NCBI RefSeq assembly: GCF_002201895.1 | Contig: NZ_CP019436.1 | Coordinates: forward strand, 62,001-126,000 | DNA length: 64,000 nucleotides | Reading direction: 5' to 3' | Source: Methanopyrus sp. SNP6 | GTDB taxonomy: Archaea > JAADCQ01 > Methanopyri > Methanopyrales > Methanopyraceae | In this document: in pieces, positions 19,829 through 29,676 of the stretch | How the letters are laid out: each line of letters begins with the position of its first letter | How positions within the stretch are numbered: the first letter of the stretch is position 1 | Notes under the pieces: model-generated | The model's database searches: none | Seen by the model: the letters and a program-made list of their open reading frames with translations, nothing else | Told to the model about the DNA's origin: nothing | Translations under genes and position numbers: made by a program

Positions 19829-21423
19829 TCCTGTCGAATCATTTCCTCCCGCTCTTCGGGTGTCAGTTCGCGGATGATCTCCTCTGGATCTCCGGTTTTA
19901 ACGAATTTTCCATCCCGCATCAGTGAAGCACGGTCGCAAACCATGAGAACGAAGTCCATGTCGTGCGAGACTATCACGAACGTCTGGTTCATCTCCTTCC
20001 TGGCGTTCAAAATCGATTTCGCGACCTTGCGCATAGTGATCGGGTCCATGGTACCCGTCGGCTCGTCGAGGATTAGTATACGTGGTTCCCTGATGAGTAC
20101 CTGAGCTAGTGCCACTCGGTGCCTCTCGCCTTCTGAGAGCTGATCCGGGTACTTGTCCAAGATGTTACCAGCCTTCTTCTCGTCGAACCCGACCGCCTTC
20201 AGGACGTGAACGGCCTTCATCCTGGCGAGCTCGTCCGGCAGCTCGATACCGATGGCCTTAGTAAGGTTCTCCAGCACGGTGCGGTGTGGATAGAGCGTAT
20301 ACTGCTGGTGCAGCATCCCGATGTACCGTTTCGCTCGACCCCGTTCACGACGGTCGGTCATGTCAACCCAGTCGTCACCCACCCGCACGTACACCTCGCC
20401 GTCGGTCGGCTCCAGCACACCCGCGAGGATCTTCGCCAGCGTGGTCTTGCCTGCTCCGCTCCTTCCGACGATCCCGTAGATCTCGGCCTCCTTCACGTCC
20501 AGTGAGACTCCGTCCACGGCCTTCACGACACCACGCTCGATCGAGTAGTAGTACTTCTTGGCGTCCCTAACTCGGATGATGTCCTCTCCGACCTCCACCT
20601 CTTCCCGCTCAACCTCTTCCACGAGCTCCAGGTACTTGCTGACGACCTCGGAGGGTTTACCCACCTCCTTCACACACCCGTCCTCCAGCCACACGACCTT
20701 ATCGGAGATGTCTTCGATAACCTCGGGCCAGTGGGACGTGATCACCATGGTGATGCCCTCTTCCTTCACACCTTCACGGAGAGCCTTGTGCACGATGTCC
20801 GCGGTCTCCGGGTCTAAGGTACCGGTAGGTTCATCAGCCAGGAACACGATCGGCTTCTTTGCCAACTGCCGAATCAACACCACACGCTGCTTCTCGCCAC
20901 CGCTCAAATCTCGCGCTAGGTGCGTGATGCGGTGCTCGAGTTGTACCATCTCGATGAGATCCACCGCACGCTGTACGGCTTCCTCTCCCGAGTAGCCCGA
21001 CTCTTCGAGCGCCTCCATGACGTTCTCGAGGACAGTTTGCTCCTCGTACAGGGCGAAGGTTCGCTGGAACATGATGGCGATTCTTTTACGGAATCTACGG
21101 CGCTCCGTGTCCGAGAGTCCCCACAGGTCGACAACTTCCTCCTCCAGTTCTCCCTTCTCACACTTAGGACATGGCTCACCGATGAACTCCGGACGCTCTA
21201 CCCAGCCGCATTCTGGGCACATTCCCACCCTGTAGAGAATGCTTCCTTCGTCGGGCTCGTAGTCGTCCAATCCCTTCAGCGCGTGGATGAAGACGGACTT
21301 ACCTGCGCCGCTTTCTCCGAGGACTCCGAGGACTTCGCCTTCCTCGATCTCGAGCTCCGGGATCTCTAAGCGGAAATCCTCGAGCTCCTTGACTAAGTCC
21401 TCCACGTGGATTACCCACGACAC
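19825..21423 (-). CDS. atwA: Methyl-coenzyme M reductase system component A2 (double ABC ATPase)
   Basis: 532 aa with two ABC ATPase domains. The first has Walker A GESGAGKS, a signature LSGGEKQR and Walker B FLADEPTG; the second [16 protein letters not shown] and LILDEPTG. Between Walker A and the signature of domain 1 is a zinc-ribbon insert (CPECGW and CPKC), the hallmark of A2. A2 hydrolyses ATP during reductive activation of methyl-CoM reductase. No membrane partner is encoded nearby, as expected for a soluble ATPase. GTG at 21423 is chosen since GATGGGGGGAA precedes it; an ATG-type start at 21459 would add 12 residues. First gene of the operon with marker 9 and a phosphoesterase. Confidence 0.9.
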   Translation of the reverse strand: MSWVIHVEDLVKELEDFRLEIPELEIEEGEVLGVLGESGAGKSVFIHALKGLDDYEPDEGSILYRVGMCPECGWVERPEFIGEPCPKCEKGELEEEVVDLWGLSDTERRRFRKRIAIMFQRTFALYEEQTVLENVMEALEESGYSGEEAVQRAVDLIEMVQLEHRITHLARDLSGGEKQRVVLIRQLAKKPIVFLADEPTGTLDPETADIVHKALREGVKEEGITMVITSHWPEVIEDISDKVVWLEDGCVKEVGKPSEVVSKYLELVEEVEREEVEVGEDIIRVRDAKKYYYSIERGVVKAVDGVSLDVKEAEIYGIVGRSGAGKTTLAKILAGVLEPTDGEVYVRVGDDWVDMTDRRERGRAKRYIGMLHQQYTLYPHRTVLENLTKAIGIELPDELARMKAVHVLKAVGFDEKKAGNILDKYPDQLSEGERHRVALAQVLIREPRILILDEPTGTMDPITMRKVAKSILNARKEMNQTFVIVSHDMDFVLMVCDRASLMRDGKFVKTGDPEEIIRELTPEEREEMIRQE

Positions 21424-21498
21424 CGTTGGTTCCCCCCATCTCGTCGCCGGAAGAGACACTTCAACATCTTATTAGGTTGTCCGAACGGGGTGAGGTCC

Positions 21499-22194
21499 TT
21501 GAAACCCGTCCGGGTGTGCCCGGAGTGCGGCAAGTACACGGAAAGATACACGTGCGAGCGGTGTGGTCGGCGCACCGAGGAGTTTTTGGACGGGCGGCGA
21601 AGGCTCGCGCTCAGCAAACTCCTCTCGGGTATCCTCCGGCACTTTCCTGAGGAGGTGAAGGTGAAACTCGACGAGGAGGGTTTCACGGACTGCGACGTAC
21701 ACGAGCTGGCGGAGCGGATCAAGAAGTACTGGAAGAACCGCGAGTACTATCGCTGGCTCACTGGAGAGCACATCATCGCGGTCGTGGAGACCTGCCCCAA
21801 GGGCCGGTTCGAGATCGACGAACATGGCCGTATTCGGGCTAGGTACGGTCACTCGAAGCGTCTCAACGTCAGGCCGACGCTCCCCGAAGCCGAGAACGTT
21901 AAGGGACTGTACCACGGCACGGCGCGTGAGAACCTAGAGTCCATACTTCAGCACGGGATCAAGCCGATGGGTAGACGTGCGGTGCACTTGACGGACGACG
22001 AGCGTGAGGCCCTGATCACGGCGCTCCGTCACACCCGAAACCCGGTGATACTCGTCATTGACACGGAGCGACTAAGACGGCATGGGTTGGTTCCCAGGAA
22101 AGCTGGTAAGAGCGTCTACGTGGTGGAAGGCACGATACCTCCGGACTGCATCACTCGCGTGATCCGGAACCCCAAGGAGGTCCGCCGAGAGTGA
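21499..22194 (+). CDS. kptA: RNA 2'-phosphotransferase Tpt1/KptA
   Basis: Transfers an internal RNA 2'-phosphate to NAD+, giving ADP-ribose 1'',2''-cyclic phosphate; in eukaryotes it finishes tRNA splicing. 231 aa. An N-terminal zinc ribbon (CPECGKY and CERCG) precedes the catalytic part, which keeps the family core: [13 protein letters not shown], later [35 protein letters not shown], and [17 protein letters not shown] 21499 lies 5 nt after GGGGTGAGG. The end overlaps the endonuclease V start (GTGA). Archaea do not need Tpt1 for their usual tRNA splicing, so its job here is open. Confidence 0.9.
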   Translation: MKPVRVCPECGKYTERYTCERCGRRTEEFLDGRRRLALSKLLSGILRHFPEEVKVKLDEEGFTDCDVHELAERIKKYWKNREYYRWLTGEHIIAVVETCPKGRFEIDEHGRIRARYGHSKRLNVRPTLPEAENVKGLYHGTARENLESILQHGIKPMGRRAVHLTDDEREALITALRHTRNPVILVIDTERLRRHGLVPRKAGKSVYVVEGTIPPDCITRVIRNPKEVRRE

Positions 22195-22832
22195 AAAGCA
22201 CTGAATGGTTCGAGGCCGACACCGAGAAGGAGCGCGTAGAAATTCAGCGGAAAGTAGCCCGTGAAGTCCGACTGGAACCGCTCGACGACGTGGACGCCGT
22301 CGCCGGGGTGGACGTCTCTTACCGTGGTGAAGAGTACAAGGCCGCCGCGGTGGTTTTGGACCCCGAAACCTACGAAGTGGTTGACCGTCGGGTGGTCCAA
22401 GGGACTACGAGCGTCCCATACGAGCCCGGGTTCCTCGCGTTCCGCGAGGGTCCGCCCGCCCTGAAGGCCCTCGAAGGCCTGGACTTCGATCTGTTGTTCG
22501 TCCACGGTCACGGCATAGCCCATCCCAGGCGTGCCGGTCTCGCTTCCCACCTCGGGGTAGCCCTAAACGTCCCGACGATAGGGGTAGCGCGACGTCCGCT
22601 CGTGGGTAGGTCGAAGGAGGAACCAAGAAGGGTGGGAGATACCGCACCTCTCGTACATAGAAGGGAGGTAGTCGGCTACCTCGTACGAACCGACGCCGAA
22701 GCCCGACCCGTAGTAGTGAGCCCTGGTCATCGGTGTAACCTCGAGGACGCCGTGAGATGGACGTTACGCCTCACCCGAGTAGGAAAGTGGCCAGAGCCGC
22801 TGCGTCTGGCTGATCTGCTCTCACGTGCGTAG
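22191..22832 (+). CDS. nfi: Endonuclease V with a changed active-site residue
   Basis: Cleaves DNA (or RNA in some family members) one nucleotide 3' of inosine. 213 aa, an RNase H-like fold. Recognised by GVDVSYRG with the first catalytic Asp, [11 protein letters not shown] with the catalytic Glu, and [18 protein letters not shown] followed by VPTIGVA. In most bacterial enzymes the third block begins VDGHG, with Asp as a metal ligand; here it is VHGHG (about residue 106), so that ligand is His. The start overlaps the kptA stop, and topoisomerase V begins 29 nt downstream, so the three genes look like one operon. Confidence 0.88.
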   Translation: MKSTEWFEADTEKERVEIQRKVAREVRLEPLDDVDAVAGVDVSYRGEEYKAAAVVLDPETYEVVDRRVVQGTTSVPYEPGFLAFREGPPALKALEGLDFDLLFVHGHGIAHPRRAGLASHLGVALNVPTIGVARRPLVGRSKEEPRRVGDTAPLVHRREVVGYLVRTDAEARPVVVSPGHRCNLEDAVRWTLRLTRVGKWPEPLRLADLLSRA

Positions 22833-22861
22833 AGGAGCATTACGGGTAGAGGGTGAAGGTC

Positions 22862-25816
22862 GTGGCTCTGGTGTACGACGCTGAGTTCGTGGGCTCGGAG
22901 CGAGAGTTCGAGGAAGAACGCGAGACGTTCCTCAAAGGTGTCAAGGCTTACGACGGCGTTCTGGCCACCCGTTACTTGATAGAGAGGTCTCCTAGCGCAA
23001 AGGACGACGAGGAGCTGTTAGAGCTTCACCAGAATTTCATCCTTCTCACGGGATCGTACGCCTGCTCGATAGATCCGACAGAAGATAGGTATCAAAACGT
23101 CATAGTTCGTGGTGTTAACTTCGATGAACGAGTTCAACGCCTGTCCACGGGCGGTTCACCGGCTCGCTACGCGATCGTGTACAGGCGTGGCTGGAAGGCG
23201 ATCGCCAAGGCCTTGAATATCGACGAGGAAGACGTTCCTGCCATAGAGGTGCGTGCTGTGAAACGCAACCCACTCCAGCCGGCATTGTACCGGATCCTGG
23301 TACGATACGGGCGCGTCGACCTAATGCCCATAACCGTGGACGAGGTGCCACCTGAGATGGCCGGCGAGTTCGAGCGACTGATCGAACGGTACGACGTCCC
23401 GATCAACGAGAAGGAGGAGCGCATACTCGAGATCCTCAGGGAGAACCCATGGACCCCACACGACGAAATCGCGAGACGGCTCGGGCTCTCGGTTTCGGAA
23501 GTCGAGGGTGAGAAGGATCCGGAGAGCAGCGGTATCTACAGCCTGTGGTCTCGAGTCGTCGTGAACATCGAGTACGACGAGCGTACGGCCGAGCGACACG
23601 TTAAGCGCCGGGATCGAATTCTCGAAGAACTATACGAGCGCCTGGAGGAGCTCTCGGAGAGGTACTTACGTCGTCCGTTGACTAGACGGTGGATCGTCGA
23701 ACATAAGCGCGACATCATGAGAAGGTACCTCGAGCAGCGGATCGTCGAGTGTGCGCTCAAGCTCCAGGACCGTTACGGGATCCGTGAGGATGCGGCACTG
23801 TGTCTCGCAAGGACTTTCGACGGGTCCATCTCAATGATCTCTACCACTCCGTACCGGACGCTCAAGGACGTGTGCCCCGACCTGACACTCGAGGAGGCCA
23901 AGTCCATCAACCGCACCCTGGCGACACTGATCGACGAGCACGGTCTCAGCCCCGACGCCGCGGACGAGCTCATCGAGAACTTCGAATCGATCGCCGGTAT
24001 TTTGGCTACCGACTTGAAGGAGATAGATCAAATGCACGAGGAAGGAAGGCTATCCGAGGAGGCTTACCGGGCCGCCGTCGAGATACAGCTGGCAGAGCTC
24101 ACGAAGAAGGGAGGTGTGGGTAGGAAGACTGCGGAGCGTCTCTTACGCGCCTTCGGAAACCCCGAACGCGTCAAGCAGCTGGCCCGCGAGTTCGAGATCG
24201 AGAAGCTAGCCTCGGTGGAAGGGGTCGGCGAGCGCGTCCTACGCAGTCTCGTCCCGGGGTACGCTTCGCTGATCTCAATCCGTGGCATCGACCGGGAGCG
24301 GGCGGAGCGTCTGCTCAAGAAGTACGGCGGCTACTCCAAGGTCCGTGAGGCCGGCGTCGAAGAGTTGCGCGAGGACGGCCTCACCGACGCCCAAATCCGG
24401 GAGCTCAAGGGTCTAAAGACCCTCGAGAGCGTAGTAGGGGATTTAGAAAAGGCCGACGAACTAAAGCGGAAGTACGGATCCGCGTCCGCGGTTCGAAGTC
24501 TACCCGTAGAGGAGCTGCGCGAACTCGGGTTCTCCGACGACGAAATCGCCGAGATTAAAGGAGTACCTAAGAAGCTCCGGGAGGCCTTCGACCTCGAGAC
24601 CGCCGCGGAACTCTACGAGCAGTACGGTTCGCTGAAGGAGATCGGTCGTCGATTATCTTACGACGATCTACTCGAGCTCGGTGCGACTCCGAAGGCCGCA
24701 GCTGAGATCAAGGGACCGGAGTTCAAGTTCCTCTTGAACATCGAAGGGGTCGGACCGGAACTCGCCGAGCGGATACTCGAGGCAGTGGATTACGACCTCG
24801 AGCGATTGGCTTCCATGAATCCAGAGGAACTCGAGGAGAAAGTGAAAGGACTGGGTGAAGAACTCGCGGAACGCGTCGTGTACGCCGCTAGGGAGCGCGT
24901 AGAAAGTCGCAGAAAGTCCGGCCGCCAGGAGCGATCGGAGGAAGAATGGAAGGAGTGGCTCGAGCGTAAGGTCGGTGAGGGGAGATCTCGCCGGCTGATC
25001 GAGTATTTCGGATCCGCGGGTGAGGTAGGAAAACTGGCCGAGAACGCCGAAGTATCGAAGCTGCTGGAGGTCCCTGGTATAGGCGACGAGGCCGTCGCCA
25101 GGCTCGTACCGGGTTATAAGACCCTACGAGACGCCGGTCTCACACCGGTTGAAGCGGAGCGCGTGCTGAAACGGTACGGGTCGGTCTCCAAAGTCCAAGA
25201 AGAAGCCACTCCGGACGAGTTACGCGAACTCGGCCTCAGCGACGCCAAGATCGCGAGGATCCTGGGCCTGCGTAGCCTGGTGAATAAGGGCCTGGACGTG
25301 GACACCGCGTACGAGCTCAAGCGTAGATACGGTTCCGTCTCCGCCGTACGGAAGGCACCGGTGAAAGCACTGCGCGAGCTCGGCCTCTCCGATCGTAAGA
25401 TCGCGCGTATCAAGAGTATCCCGGAAACTATGCTCCAGGTACGAGGGATGAGTGTGGAGAAAGCGGAGCGGCTACTGGAGCGTTTCGATACCTGGACTAA
25501 GGTGAAGGAAGCACCCGTATCGGAGTTGGTGAAAGTTCCGGGCGTCGGATTGAGTTTGGTCAAGGAGATCAAGGCTCAAGCGGACCCGGCCTGGAAGGCA
25601 CTCTTAGACGTCAAAGGGGTCAGTCCGGAGCTGGCCGACCGACTCGTCGAGGAATTCGGCAGCCCCTACCGGGTGCTGACGGCCAAAAAATCCGACCTGA
25701 TGAAGGTCGACGGAGTCGGGCCGAAGCTCGCCAAGCGAATCCGGACCGCGGGCAAACGATACGTGGAGGAGCGTAGGTCGAGGAGGGAGAGGATCAGGAG
25801 GAAGCTCCGAGGATGA
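22862..25816 (+). CDS. top5: DNA topoisomerase V with linked AP-lyase repair activity
   Basis: A type IC topoisomerase that relaxes DNA without Mg or ATP by a swivel mechanism, and also cuts abasic sites. Starting at GTG 22862 gives exactly the 984 residues of the published M. kandleri enzyme (N terminus ALVYDAEFV); GTG 22853 would add three. The catalytic domain (1-~270) keeps Tyr226 in GIYSLWS. From about 290 to the end there are tandem helix-hairpin-helix pairs, seen as repeated G-[VI]-G and GYASL/GYKTL motifs with RY/KYG spacing (for example KYGGYS, KYGSAS, QYGSLK, RYGSVS twice). These clamp DNA and hold the repair sites. A basic tail (RRSRRERIRRKLRG) ends the protein. The gene is known only from Methanopyrus. 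Several residues differ from AV19 as I remember it. Confidence 0.98.
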   Translation: MALVYDAEFVGSEREFEEERETFLKGVKAYDGVLATRYLIERSPSAKDDEELLELHQNFILLTGSYACSIDPTEDRYQNVIVRGVNFDERVQRLSTGGSPARYAIVYRRGWKAIAKALNIDEEDVPAIEVRAVKRNPLQPALYRILVRYGRVDLMPITVDEVPPEMAGEFERLIERYDVPINEKEERILEILRENPWTPHDEIARRLGLSVSEVEGEKDPESSGIYSLWSRVVVNIEYDERTAERHVKRRDRILEELYERLEELSERYLRRPLTRRWIVEHKRDIMRRYLEQRIVECALKLQDRYGIREDAALCLARTFDGSISMISTTPYRTLKDVCPDLTLEEAKSINRTLATLIDEHGLSPDAADELIENFESIAGILATDLKEIDQMHEEGRLSEEAYRAAVEIQLAELTKKGGVGRKTAERLLRAFGNPERVKQLAREFEIEKLASVEGVGERVLRSLVPGYASLISIRGIDRERAERLLKKYGGYSKVREAGVEELREDGLTDAQIRELKGLKTLESVVGDLEKADELKRKYGSASAVRSLPVEELRELGFSDDEIAEIKGVPKKLREAFDLETAAELYEQYGSLKEIGRRLSYDDLLELGATPKAAAEIKGPEFKFLLNIEGVGPELAERILEAVDYDLERLASMNPEELEEKVKGLGEELAERVVYAARERVESRRKSGRQERSEEEWKEWLERKVGEGRSRRLIEYFGSAGEVGKLAENAEVSKLLEVPGIGDEAVARLVPGYKTLRDAGLTPVEAERVLKRYGSVSKVQEEATPDELRELGLSDAKIARILGLRSLVNKGLDVDTAYELKRRYGSVSAVRKAPVKALRELGLSDRKIARIKSIPETMLQVRGMSVEKAERLLERFDTWTKVKEAPVSELVKVPGVGLSLVKEIKAQADPAWKALLDVKGVSPELADRLVEEFGSPYRVLTAKKSDLMKVDGVGPKLAKRIRTAGKRYVEERRSRRERIRRKLRG

Positions 25817-25818
25817 TC

Positions 25819-27003
25819 TCACGACCCGCGTGTTATGTCCTCCATAGCCGACAGGAACATCTCCGCTTCCTCGATGTCGTTGTAGAACGCCACCGAGGCC
25901 CGAACACAACCGTCGAGCCCGAGCTTCTCGAACACCAAGCTCGCACAGTGCCTCCCCGTTCGCACACAGATTTTCCGCTCACTGAGCTTTTTGCCTACCT
26001 CTGCGTGATCCACGCCGTCGACGAGGAACGGGACGATGGCCTTCCTCTCCGCCTCGGGTGCTAGAATCTCGACCCCCTTCGATCTCTTCTAATCCGTTGA
26101 GGATCCGATCGGTAACCTTGCGGATACTCCGCTCTACGCGGTCCAACCCGACTTCCTCCAGGATCTTGACGCCTTCCGCCAGTCCTATCACACCCGGGAG
26201 GTTCGGCGTTCCGGATTCGAAGGAGAGTGGAGGTTCTCTGGTGACGACCTCGAAATCTCTGGTTACGTAGTCCGTCGACCCTCCACCTAGAGCCGTAGCT
26301 CCAGCTCCTCCATCACGTCCTCTCGAACGTAAAGGATTCCAGTACCATGAGGTCCCAGGAGGCCCTTATGGCCGGGTGCCGCTATGAAGTGATACCTCGA
26401 CCAATCGTGATCCATGTGGCCCAACGACTGGGCCGCGTCGAGCAGCACGTACGCGCCGAACTCTTCGGCGAGCTCTAAGATCTCGTCCACGGGCTGCAAC
26501 GAACCCAGAGCGTTGCTCTCGTGAGTTATGGCGATCAGACGTGTGTCGTCGTCGACCACGGTCTCCAGCTCGGTCATGTCAATTTCACCGTTTTCCCGGT
26601 TGAACCCTACCACCTCGACTTCGAACCCGAACGTCTCGGAGAACTTCAGCCACGGCACCAGGTTCGAGTGGTGCTCGAGGGCCGTGGTAACGACGACATC
26701 GCCTTTCTCCCATCGGATCGAAGCTAGCACGTAATGGATCGAGTGGGTCGTATTCAGCGTGAAGGCGAGACACTCCGGCTCAACTCCGAGGAACGAGGCG
26801 ACGATATCCCTAGCGCGCTCGAACTCCTCGGTGGCACGCTCGCCCGGGGGATGCGCCCCGCGACCCACGTTCACGCCGAACTCCCGTAAGGCTCTTTCCA
26901 TGGCTCTTATAACACGTTCATGCTTCAGCGACGTGGCAGCGTTGTCGAGGTACACCCATTCCTCCTTGAGTGGAAACCCGTTCACGATTTCATCCAGACC
27001 CAA
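25819..27003 (-). pseudogene. Cysteine desulfurase (SufS/NifS class V aminotransferase), two frame breaks
   Basis: Read across both breaks, this is a ~395-residue PLP cysteine desulfurase that would supply sulfur for Fe-S clusters or thiolation. Part 1 (27003 to 26287) carries LDNAATSL, the PLP-site TALEHHSN, LLDAAQSLGH and the Schiff-base lysine in APGHKGLLGPHGTG. It stops at TAG 26287-26289, while the neighbouring frame continues as LGGGSTDYVTRD..., which needs one missing base near 26295. That frame returns to the first at a run of five G (plus-strand CCCCC, about 26072-26076), giving GVEILAPEAER. The last part has the active-site loop RTGRHCA with the catalytic Cys. The two shifts cancel. 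TTG start with GAGGGGG upstream. Decay and sequencing error are both possible. Confidence 0.75.
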
Positions 27004-27104
27004 TGCTTTCCCCCTCGGCCGACCTTTAACCGTTGGTTCAAAGTCGTTGCTTCACCGAAAACACATCGCTATCAGACGTCTTTGACACCCGAGTCGAGTA
27101 CTCA

Positions 27105-27893
27105 CTATCCTTTGAGGAAGCCCTTCAAGAATTCACGTACCCTGTTCGTGTTAGGGACCTCCCAGACGTGCCAACCACTTTCGTAAGGGGTGACGAGGGA
27201 GTACCAGTCGGCTTCCGGGTCGAGTTCTCCACCTTCCCAGGCGACTAACACCTGGCCACCGGCCGCTGCGACGGCGCTCTCACGATCGTCATAGTAGTCC
27301 CGATGGTCCTCCGACCGGAGTACGAGCACCGCCGCCTTATGACGTCGTTTTACCCTGTCCAAGAGATATCCTCGCTCCGACATGTGGTTCACGATATCGT
27401 CGATGAACTCTGGCGGACACCTCGTCACAAGACGACCCGTCTTCGGACGCAAGACGTCCACACAGGTGTCCAGGAACGACAGCACGAACTCGAGATCGGG
27501 TGTTCTGGAGATGCCGCTACGGGGTCCCCACGGGGGATCTGTCAGCACCTCGTCGACGGGACGTCTAAAATCTTCGATGCCGCATTCCAGCGGGAGGACG
27601 TCACCCAGAAGGACGTCCCGATTCGCGGAGATGTTGGCCGACAAAGCTGCGGAGTGCTCCTGATCCGGTTCCACGGCGTACACGGTGTAAGGACCGAGGG
27701 CGGCCACCGTCAGGGCGAAAGATCCGCAACCCGCTCCGGCATCGAGGATCTCTCCTCTCCACGGAGCACGAAGGTCGCGAACTACTTCCATGATGTACCT
27801 GGTGCTGGGAATTATTACACGCGAAGGGGACATGGTGAGAGGATCTTCGAGGAAGGGTAAGAGCACCGGTATCGAGCGCTCTGACCTTCCCAT
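27105..27893 (-). CDS. Class I SAM methyltransferase with DPPW motif
   Basis: 262 aa. Motif I is LDAGAGCGSFA, motif II an acidic end at VYAVEPDQE, and motif IV TDPPWG, the catalytic signature of amino-methylating enzymes acting on guanine N2, adenine N6 or cytosine N4. No THUMP or zinc domain is fused. The C-terminal ~90 residues are specific (WEGGELDPEADWYSL). The ATG at 27893 has GGGTGA 6 nt upstream and a TATA-like GTTTTAATC about 20 nt further. A tRNA or rRNA guanine methylase is likely; the exact target cannot be read. Confidence 0.65.
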   Translation of the reverse strand: MGRSERSIPVLLPFLEDPLTMSPSRVIIPSTRYIMEVVRDLRAPWRGEILDAGAGCGSFALTVAALGPYTVYAVEPDQEHSAALSANISANRDVLLGDVLPLECGIEDFRRPVDEVLTDPPWGPRSGISRTPDLEFVLSFLDTCVDVLRPKTGRLVTRCPPEFIDDIVNHMSERGYLLDRVKRRHKAAVLVLRSEDHRDYYDDRESAVAAAGGQVLVAWEGGELDPEADWYSLVTPYESGWHVWEVPNTNRVREFLKGFLKG

Positions 27894-28073
27894 TCGCGGT
27901 CACCCGGCGCCGAGAGATTAAAACGGACGGAATTTAAGGTACCTGGCAGCCGCGGGGCGGCGGTCGTACGAATTAATGCCTCAAGAAGCGTTGAAGGATC
28001 CGACGGCCCGGGCGAACGGGATCTTTCCGAGCGGAGTCATTGGCAGTGTAGTACTCAGGTTCGGTATTCGGCT

Positions 28074-28259
28074 GTGATCGACGCGCTCGTCGGGATCACG
28101 GTAACCTGAATTTATCCAGGGAGATGGGGTCTGGTCTCCCGTTCAAACTGGAGAGAAGAGTTCGGGTGTATGAAGATTCGTCGATCGAGCGCGTCACCCG
28201 AACGCTGTACTACCGGGGGTACCTACTACCTCCGAAGTAGGGATCATAGTTCGATCGAC
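28074..28259. ncRNA. Candidate structured non-coding RNA in a 456-bp gap
   Basis: The gap 27894-28349 has no convincing ORF but several well-formed inverted repeats in a row. GTGATCGACG (28074-28083) pairs with CGTC-GG-GATCAC (28088-28099); CCTG/CAGG flank an AT-rich loop (28105-28120); GGGAGA (28119-28124) pairs with TCTCCC (28135-28140); and GTCGATCGA (28180-28188) pairs perfectly with TCGATCGAC (28251-28259), enclosing smaller stems such as CCTAC/GTAGG (28222-28241). Strand is unknown. RNase P and SRP core motifs were not seen. Confidence 0.3.
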
Positions 28260-28349
28260 AGGGTTACGCGGCTCAGGGTTCATACGGTGGAAGAGGATGT
28301 TGTTGGGGAGCGCCCGCGGTCGGATCGATAGGATCTTCACGGATGTACC

Positions 28350-29606
28350 CTAGAGGTAGGAACGAGGGTCAGTGATCTCACCCTCGATAGCGCTAGCGGC
28401 GGCCGTCGCCGGGCTGGCCAGGTACACTTCCGACTCACGGTGTCCCATCCTACCAGGGAAATTCCTGTTGGACGTCGCCACGCACCGCTCGCCTTCCGCG
28501 AGAACCCCCATATGACCACCCAGACACGGACCGCAGTTCGGCGGGCAGATCAGTGCTCCCGACTCGTGGAGTACTTCGAGTATGCCGTCCTTGAGCGCCC
28601 GGTCGTAGACTTCCCTCGACGCCGGGATGACGATCAGCCGGACGTCGTCGTGGACTTCCTCGCCTTCAAGTACCTCCGCCGCGACCTTCAGGTCCTCGTA
28701 CCGACCGTTGGTGCAGGAACCGATGAAGACTTGGTCGATCGCGATACCTTCGACTTCCCCCACGGGCACCACGTTGTCCGGAGAGAACGGCTTCGCGACC
28801 TGCGGCTCGAGGTCACTCACGTCCAAGGTCAACTCGGCCTCGTACCGGGCGTCTGGGTCTGGCTCAACCGGGCGCCCTTCCGTACCCGCACGCTTCTTGA
28901 CGTACTCGAACGTCTTCTCATCGGGCGGGATCATCCCCGTCTTCGCCCCCATTTCGATCGCCATGTTACACAGACACATACGGTCCGATACGGACATTTC
29001 TCGGACGACCTCGCCGTGGTACTCGATCGCCATGTACGTCGCGCCGTCGGCACCGATTTCTCCCGTCACCTTGAGCACGACGTCCTTAGCGTACACACCC
29101 TCCTGAAGTTCTCCCGTAATCTCTACGCGGTACGTTTCCGGGACACGGAACCACAGCTTACCGGTCGCGAAGACCGCCGCCATGTCGGTGGAACCGATCC
29201 CGGTAGCGAAGGCTCCGAGAGCTCCGTGGGTGCAGGTGTGGGAGTCGGCCCCTACGATCACGTCCCCAGGACGCACGTGACCCTTCTCGGGGAGAACCTG
29301 GTGACAGACACCTTCCCGAACGTCGTAAAAGTGCTCGATACCCTGTTCTTCGACGAACTCCCGCATCATCCTGTGGTTCTCCGCGGCTTCCACGGAGTCC
29401 GCTGGCACCTGATGGTCGAACAACACGACGATCTTGGACGGATTCCACACGCGCTCGACTCCCATCTCCTCGAACCGCTGAACTGTGATCGGACCCGTGA
29501 TATCATGGACCATCGCAACATCGATGTTGGCGACGACGATATCCCCCGCTTCGGCGTCCTCCCCGGACGCTCGGGACAGTATCTTCTCGGCCATCGTCTT
29601 CCCCAC
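28350..29606 (-). CDS. leuC: Homoaconitase / 3-isopropylmalate dehydratase large subunit
   Basis: 4Fe-4S hydro-lyase large subunit. The cluster cysteines are in FIGSCTNGR and [11 protein letters not shown], and the substrate region [23 protein letters not shown] is intact. 418 aa matches the archaeal HacA/LeuC type, which acts in leucine synthesis, or in the 2-oxosuberate chain extension that makes coenzyme B. Which of the two cannot be told without its small subunit, which is not here. The GTG start at 29606 gives the standard N terminus GKTMAEKIL; an open frame continues upstream to 29765 but overlaps the divergent RPA gene. Confidence 0.9.
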   Translation of the reverse strand: MGKTMAEKILSRASGEDAEAGDIVVANIDVAMVHDITGPITVQRFEEMGVERVWNPSKIVVLFDHQVPADSVEAAENHRMMREFVEEQGIEHFYDVREGVCHQVLPEKGHVRPGDVIVGADSHTCTHGALGAFATGIGSTDMAAVFATGKLWFRVPETYRVEITGELQEGVYAKDVVLKVTGEIGADGATYMAIEYHGEVVREMSVSDRMCLCNMAIEMGAKTGMIPPDEKTFEYVKKRAGTEGRPVEPDPDARYEAELTLDVSDLEPQVAKPFSPDNVVPVGEVEGIAIDQVFIGSCTNGRYEDLKVAAEVLEGEEVHDDVRLIVIPASREVYDRALKDGILEVLHESGALICPPNCGPCLGGHMGVLAEGERCVATSNRNFPGRMGHRESEVYLASPATAAASAIEGEITDPRSYL

Positions 29607-29676
29607 GGTGCTCGACCCCCGGCCGCCCCCGGGCGGCAGTTGAAAAAGGATCGGGGACCCGAGCTCCGTATAACAG

